Origin: Endozoicomonas sp. SCSIO W0465
GTDB taxonomy: Bacteria > Pseudomonadota > Gammaproteobacteria > Pseudomonadales > Endozoicomonadaceae
Direction of reading: 5' to 3'
Assembly: GCF_023716865.1 (NCBI RefSeq)
Contig: NZ_CP092417.1
Location: 474,001-538,000, forward strand
DNA length: 64,000 bases
Shown: positions 59,345-64,000 of the stretch, in pieces
How the letters are laid out: every line of letters begins with the position of its first letter
Position numbering within the stretch: position 1 is the first letter of the stretch
Notes under the pieces: generated by a model
Told to the model about the DNA's origin: nothing
The model's database searches: none
What the model saw: only the letters and a program-made list of their open reading frames with translations
Translations under genes and position numbers: made by a program

Positions 59345-60004
59345 ATGAATGATACTTTTATTGTCCCCTTCTGTAACGAGCCATTGACGGAACTCTACCG
59401 CGATGAGTGCATTGTCGTTGTGAATAAGCCGGCAGGCCTGCTCAGCGTTCCCGGAAAACCACCCAATCATGAAGACAGCGCACTGTCACGGCTGCAGAAA
59501 ATCAACCCGGAAACCCGGGTTGTTCACCGGCTGGATATGTCGACTTCCGGCCTGATGGTCTTTGCACTGGATGCCGACAGTCATCGCGCATTAAGCCGTC
59601 AGTTTCAGAACCGTACGGTGACCAAGGCCTATATTGCCGACGTGTGGGGAAAACTTGCAGAAGCGGAAGGAAAAGTAGAACTGCCTCTGCGCTGTGATTG
59701 GCCGAACCGCCCGAAGCAGATGGTTGACCATGAGCTTGGCAAACCATCACTGACGTTCTTTCAGGTGATTGACAATCAGAAGCCGACATCTGATCGGGTA
59801 CTGCTCGAACCCGTTACCGGTCGCTCTCATCAGTTACGCGTACATCTGGCTGAACTTGGCCACCCCATTCTGGGCTGTGAGTTTTATGCCCACTTTGCTG
59901 CACAACAGGCCAGCCAACGCCTGAACTTGCATGCGACAAATCTCGGCTTTGCCCATCCAATAACCGGAGCGCCCATGGCTTTTGAGTCTGAAGCGCCTTT
60001 CTGA
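59345..60004 (+). CDS. rluA: RluA-family pseudouridine synthase
   Basis: RluA converts uridine to pseudouridine at U746 of 23S rRNA and U32 of some tRNAs. The 219-residue protein from ATG 59345 has exactly the length of E. coli RluA. The active-site motif is RVVHRLDMSTSGLMVFA with the catalytic Asp, followed by KAYIADVWG and the C-terminal LLEPVTGRSHQLRVHL typical of the family. An in-frame TTG at 59288 would add 19 residues and has no good ribosome-binding site. It converges with ybiT, the two stops being 45 bp apart. Confidence 0.9.
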   Translation: MNDTFIVPFCNEPLTELYRDECIVVVNKPAGLLSVPGKPPNHEDSALSRLQKINPETRVVHRLDMSTSGLMVFALDADSHRALSRQFQNRTVTKAYIADVWGKLAEAEGKVELPLRCDWPNRPKQMVDHELGKPSLTFFQVIDNQKPTSDRVLLEPVTGRSHQLRVHLAELGHPILGCEFYAHFAAQQASQRLNLHATNLGFAHPITGAPMAFESEAPF

Positions 60005-60049
60005 ATAGCGTTTGTAATTGATACATAACGGTTGGTATCAACAGGCTTT

Positions 60050-61639
60050 TCACTCAATACCCTGAGTGCGCAGGTAATCATCATAAGTACCGTGGAAATC
60101 CACAATACCGGTATCCTTGATTTCGATGATCCGGGTGGCCAGCGATGAGACAAACTGACGGTCATGGGAGACAAAAATCAGGGTGCCTTTATAATTTTCC
60201 AGCGCCAGGTTCAGCGACTCAATGGATTCCATATCCATATGGTTGGTTGGCTCATCCATCAACAGAATATTAGGCCGTTGCTGGATCAGCTTGCCAAACA
60301 GCATACGACCCTGCTCGCCACCGGAAATGACCCGTACGGATTTCTTCAGGTCGCCCTGGGAGAACAACATCCGGCCCAATACGCCACGAATCACCTGCTC
60401 ATCGTCGCCTTCATTCATCCACTGGCTCATCCAGTCGAACAGGTTCATATCCAGATCAAAATCAGCACTGTGATTTTGTGCGTAGTAACCGATGTTGGCA
60501 TTTTCCGACCACTGGATAGTACCTGTACGCGGTTTCATCTTGCCTGCCAGCGTATGCAGTAATGTGGTTTTACCGATACCGTTCTGGCCAATAATGGCAA
60601 TACGCTCACCCACTTCCACCATCAGGTTAACTTTGCTGAACAGATCGTCTTCGTAACCCTGGCTCAGCTTTTCCACCACCAGCGCATTACGGAACAGTTT
60701 CTTTTCCTGCTCAAAGCGGATAAACGGATTCTGGCGGCTGGATGGTTTGATTTCGGCCAGCTGAATTTTATCGATCTGCTTGGCCCTGGACGTCGCCTGT
60801 CGTGCTTTTGAAGCGTTGGCAGAGAAGCGGCTGACAAAGGATTGCAACTCGGCAATCTGGGCCTTCTTGCGGGCATTATCGGCCTGCAGACGCTCCCGGG
60901 CCGCGGTGGCAGCGGTCATATACTCATCGTAATTACCAGGCATCACTTGCAGCTTGCCGTAATCTAGGTCTGCCATGTGGGTACAGACACTGTTCAGAAA
61001 GTGACGGTCGTGGGAGATGATGATCATGGTGCAGTCACGCTGCTTCAATACGCCTTCCAGCCAGCGAATTGCATTAATATCCAGGTTGTTGGTCGGTTCG
61101 TCCAGCAGCATGATCTCCGGGTCAGCAAATAGCACCTGAGCCAGCAGTACGCGCAGTTTCCAACCCGGAGCCACAGCACTCATCAGCCCATAATGCTGCT
61201 CGATAGGGATATCCAGCCCCAGCAGCAATTCACCCGCGCGGGCTTCAGCGGAGTAACCATCCATCTCGCCGAACTGGACTTCAAGGTCGGCAACACGCAT
61301 ACCTTCTTCTTCCGTCATGTCAGCTTTGGCATAAATAGCATCCCGTTCGGCTTTTACCTTCCAGAGTTCGGCATGTCCCATGATGACCGTATCGATCACG
61401 GTGTAGTTCTCATAGGCAAACTGATCCTGACTCAGCTTGGCCATACGTTCGTGAGGGTCTTTGCTGACCGTACCGGAGGTTGGCTCCAGTTCTCCGCCCA
61501 GGATTTTCATGAACGTTGATTTACCACAACCGTTGGCACCAATGAGTCCGTAACGGTTACCTTCGCCAAACTTGACGGAAATGTCCTCAAAAAGGGGCTT
61601 GTCACCGAACTGCATGGTGATGTTGGCTGTTGAAATCAA
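60050..61639 (-). CDS. ybiT: ABC-F family ATPase YbiT
   Basis: ABC-F proteins bind the ribosomal E site and adjust translation; they have no membrane domain. The 529-residue protein (E. coli YbiT has 530) has two ATPase halves: Walker A GLIGANGCGKSTF near residue 32 and IGQNGIGKTTLL near 345; Walker B MLLDEPTNNLD and LLMDEPTNHMD; and switch His residues in ISHDRHFLN and VSHDRQFVS. Between them lies the P-site tRNA-interaction motif region (QAIAELQ-like helices, AELQSFVSRFSANASKARQ). The second half's signature is VISGGEQGRMLFG, while the first half's is degenerate (VAPGWKLRVLLAQ), both as in YbiT. Many stretches match E. coli YbiT from memory. Confidence 0.93.
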   Translation of the reverse strand: MISTANITMQFGDKPLFEDISVKFGEGNRYGLIGANGCGKSTFMKILGGELEPTSGTVSKDPHERMAKLSQDQFAYENYTVIDTVIMGHAELWKVKAERDAIYAKADMTEEEGMRVADLEVQFGEMDGYSAEARAGELLLGLDIPIEQHYGLMSAVAPGWKLRVLLAQVLFADPEIMLLDEPTNNLDINAIRWLEGVLKQRDCTMIIISHDRHFLNSVCTHMADLDYGKLQVMPGNYDEYMTAATAARERLQADNARKKAQIAELQSFVSRFSANASKARQATSRAKQIDKIQLAEIKPSSRQNPFIRFEQEKKLFRNALVVEKLSQGYEDDLFSKVNLMVEVGERIAIIGQNGIGKTTLLHTLAGKMKPRTGTIQWSENANIGYYAQNHSADFDLDMNLFDWMSQWMNEGDDEQVIRGVLGRMLFSQGDLKKSVRVISGGEQGRMLFGKLIQQRPNILLMDEPTNHMDMESIESLNLALENYKGTLIFVSHDRQFVSSLATRIIEIKDTGIVDFHGTYDDYLRTQGIE

Positions 61640-61657
61640 ATTTATTGTCCTGCCTTG

Positions 61658-61714
61658 TTTAATTAATGGTAAAAAGCTTAATTAATGGTAAATAGCTTAA
61701 TTATTGATAAAAAG
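61658..61714. repeat. Three 19-bp tandem repeats upstream of ybiT
   Basis: Units CTTAATTAATGGTAAATAG and close variants occur three times end to end, beginning 19 bp before the ybiT start codon. They fall in the ybiT leader or promoter. Each unit contains TTAATTAA or a near match. Function unknown; slippage expansion is the simplest origin. Confidence 0.7.
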
Positions 61715-62364
61715 TGACGCAGACTACAGTGACTATTCCCTTGAGCCAATAAGTAGTTTACAAATTCTGCAGTTGTCATTTTCAGTAAGGTTCGGAGCGA
61801 CAACCCTAACTTAATTCAAGGCCCGGGTATTTCCACAGGAAAATATCGGCCAGACCTTCGCGAATATCAAGCCAGTAATGCCACTGCACTGTATTTTTGC
61901 TGTTCTTGATAACTGCTGTTTCAGGCAAGTTTGTTAAAAAACAGTTGAAAAAAATTGTGACCCGGTCCGCAAGGTTGACTCAGCAGCATTAAACCACTGG
62001 AGCACCAACGTCAGCATCACCCACTGGCTAAGGAACTTATTGTCACTCTTGTCAATTGTTCAGTGAAACGAGATTTCACATTTACAATAAATGTTACTTT
62101 TTTGATAATTTCGAGGATTAAACCAGGAAAGCTGGTACTCCGGCCAAGATCATTCGTGAGCTGAAAGACTGGAACCAGGAATTGAAATTTGGTTTTTGGG
62201 ACAACTATCTTGAAAAACTATTGAGGGTATGAACGCTGCACCATGCCATCGGGCAGATTTTCACTATCAATACAGCAGACCTGCTAAAATAGCTTTCGAT
62301 GGAGAACCAAACGTCAATGATGGGCAAGCATGTTAAACATAATGAAGTCTTGTTGTACTGATTA
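61715..62364. other. Mostly gene-free stretch between ybiT and a cytochrome gene
   Basis: No complete gene is seen. At 62122-62232 a plus-strand frame of 37 codons without a start reads as protein-like sequence (AGTPAKIIRELKDWNQELKF and a further 13 residues, then a stop) and may be a gene remnant. The rest is AT-rich and unremarkable. Confidence 0.45.
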
Positions 62365-64000
62365 ATGATGGCTGCAGTTGTCGAAAAAGCGTTTATCCCT
62401 GTAATAATACTTTCCATATTGCTGTCTGTAACAATTTGGTCTGTGCTCTCCCATGCCGCACCTCCACCCTATCAAGGTGTCACCGCAGAGGGAAATTATA
62501 TCGGGCTGGAATATCATGGCTTTGATATCGTCGATGATGATCCTGTGCGGATGGCCATGCGGCAAAAAGGTCTGGAAAATATTTTTACTGGCAAAGGTTT
62601 TCGCTTGGCTTTTCCTGTGGAATCAGTAGCAGCTATTGAGTCAGCTAAACAGTTAAACGATAGAATCACATCTTTATCCACCGGGATATCGGACTCTATT
62701 TTCTCTGCAACGTGGCAACAGCGAAAACCCTTCCACCCGTTTAACTCCGATGTGAAACGATTCCAACTCTACGGCAGGCTGCCATCCCCGGCAAACCGCC
62801 CGCCGATGTACAATCCGATGTACAATGATGAAGGCCAGCCATTGGCAAAACCCGACTTAACCACCAGTATTATCAAAAGAAATGAGGGGTTTTATAAAAA
62901 CAGTAACTGTTTTTTCTGCCACAGTGGCGTGAGTGCCGGTATTGTCAGTGCCGGTCAACCCAATGCCCATATCGACCAATCAGGCTATGCTGCTGAGCTG
63001 ACTTTCCTGATCAGTTTTGCCACATTACTGGAAAGGCACCTTAGCTTATTACAGTTGGTTTCATTCAACGCCATTGCCAGGGCCCGGTTCAATAACAAGC
63101 TCCTTGAATTAGCCTACCTGTTTGATGATGTGAAAGCGGAATCACAACCGATTTTATCCAGGGCCCTGGTTCGTGGTGATAACATGGGGCCATACATCGT
63201 CTGGAAAAAGATTGCCAGACTGAAAGACCCTGCAAACAGCGGCTTACTGACCCTGCGCCCTGATGAAACATCCCCTCTCGATTACTTTTTTCAGGTGCCG
63301 GAGCTGCCCACCGTTATTTCCAATCCATGGTGGATAAGAAAATACAAGTCAACCAACTATCGCTATGCAGACCCGATCGAATATATTGTCCCACACTTCT
63401 CCTTCAACTTTACCAAGCAGTTTCCCGGGGTGAACGAGTACCATCCTCAACATGTTGCCGATATTTCCAAGATTCTGGTCTATGCAGACAACACAACATC
63501 CCCGGCCTACCCTGGCAAGCTTGATGCAGAAAAAGTCAAACTGGGTAAACAGTTATTTCATAGTGAAACAACGTCCAGATCCGGTCACAGGCTGGATTGC
63601 TTTTCCTGCCACGGCCGTTACCAGAAAGAAACCGATTTTGATACTCCCGGGGGTTACACCGTTTACTACGATGATTTTGATCCGGACCGTAGATTGAAAA
63701 ATGTCGGAACTGACCCTGAATACGCCAGGTTGCTGCTATCCTTCACTCCCCTGAACAAAAAGGGTCGCTTGTTAGCCCGATTTTTTGATGACCCGGAACT
63801 GCTGCCCGAAGCCTTTTTGCCTGACAAAGTAGGCTACCTAGCACCGCCATTGGACGGTGTATGGGCTTCAGCACCCTATTTTCACAATGGCTCTGTACCC
63901 ACACTATACCATGTCCTGAAAGCCGATGAGCGACCTGCTGTCTGGAGTCGTACCAATACAGACCCCTTTGCCTACGACCTGAAAAAAGTGGGCCTCCTTT
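62365..64000 (+). CDS. Dihaem cytochrome c protein, 3' end beyond the window
   Basis: At least 545 codons are open without a stop. An N-terminal hydrophobic segment (FIPVIILSILLSVTIWSVLSHAA) is a signal peptide or anchor, so the protein works in the periplasm or outside. Two haem c attachment motifs are present: CFFCH near residue 192 and CFSCH near 415. The later stretch PLDGVWASAPYFHNGSVPTLYHVL is characteristic of the dihaem peroxidase-like family that includes bacterial cytochrome c peroxidases and RoxA-type oxygenases. Substrate cannot be decided; the long insert between the two haems resembles the RoxA-like and uncharacterised members more than classical peroxidases. ATG 62365 and ATG 62368 are adjacent. 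Confidence 0.82.
   Translation, partial: MMAAVVEKAFIPVIILSILLSVTIWSVLSHAAPPPYQGVTAEGNYIGLEYHGFDIVDDDPVRMAMRQKGLENIFTGKGFRLAFPVESVAAIESAKQLNDRITSLSTGISDSIFSATWQQRKPFHPFNSDVKRFQLYGRLPSPANRPPMYNPMYNDEGQPLAKPDLTTSIIKRNEGFYKNSNCFFCHSGVSAGIVSAGQPNAHIDQSGYAAELTFLISFATLLERHLSLLQLVSFNAIARARFNNKLLELAYLFDDVKAESQPILSRALVRGDNMGPYIVWKKIARLKDPANSGLLTLRPDETSPLDYFFQVPELPTVISNPWWIRKYKSTNYRYADPIEYIVPHFSFNFTKQFPGVNEYHPQHVADISKILVYADNTTSPAYPGKLDAEKVKLGKQLFHSETTSRSGHRLDCFSCHGRYQKETDFDTPGGYTVYYDDFDPDRRLKNVGTDPEYARLLLSFTPLNKKGRLLARFFDDPELLPEAFLPDKVGYLAPPLDGVWASAPYFHNGSVPTLYHVLKADERPAVWSRTNTDPFAYDLKKVGLL

Overview
The window looks like a piece of chromosome from a marine, host-associated gammaproteobacterium of the Oceanospirillales/Pseudomonas side. 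Endozoicomonadaceae is my best guess; it is an inference, not a database result. The reasons are the Pseudomonas-like housekeeping neighbourhoods (argE-argA; thiI-glnA-DUF4124-ntrB-ntrC; pitA-DUF47-CYTH-secretion ATPase), a very high insertion-sequence load, and genes for proteins that look built to act on eukaryotic cells (two RING-H2 proteins, a SopB/IpgD-like phosphoinositide phosphatase, a ricin-type lectin). I saw no rRNA or tRNA gene and no CRISPR array.

Layout. 1-4570: an IS4-like element, then a damaged IS66 copy holding one 1112-bp IS nested inside another copy of itself. 4662-8066: argE, argA and a DUF2057 gene. 8210-10978: a 922-residue membrane protein of unknown function. 11248-13290: folA and thiI. 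13582-21150: the nitrogen regulon (NtrC sites, a sigma-54 promoter, glnA, a DUF4124 gene, ntrB, ntrC), with a MITE and an IS1182-type element wedged between ntrB and ntrC. 21256-22835: two tandem RING-H2 genes and a secreted protein. 23399-27325: gor and its terminator, split by an IS1595 element and a 1112-bp IS. 27366-33561: an IS21 element interrupted by IS66, itself interrupted by a group II intron. 33716-35474: a second IS4-like copy carrying a MITE, plus a 65-bp IS66 end. 35477-40904: pitA, DUF47, CYTH, a GspE/PilB-type ATPase and a small secreted protein. 41009-45616: an unknown 601-residue protein, a PAP2 phosphatase and the lectin. 45801-55300: two acyl-CoA dehydrogenases separated by three IS elements and a DUF3943 gene. 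55469-57967: the SopB-like protein. 58192-64000: a DUF1186/SEC-C protein, rluA, ybiT and the start of a dihaem cytochrome c gene that runs off the end.

Insertion sequences, their remnants and MITEs cover about one third of the window by my coordinates. Most have intact target-site duplications that I could read at base level: AAACC, ATATC, AATTA and TTGTC for the 1112-bp IS; CTTCTTAC and GAACATTT for IS66; TAAATGTT for IS1595; GCTAG for IS21; CTAG for IS1182; AATT for the ISNCY-type element. Near-identical copies and intact duplications point to a recent burst.

The most informative structural result is that one IS66 insertion has been split. Its 3' end at 4570 is followed by GGTTAGGT, and its 5' end at 35474 is followed by ACCTAACC, the reverse complement. 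Each half abuts one of two oppositely oriented IS4-like copies. This is what an inversion of about 32 kb by recombination between those copies would leave. Undoing it places pitA directly upstream of argE, giving argA-argE-pitA-DUF47-CYTH-ATPase, which matches the order I remember from Pseudomonas.
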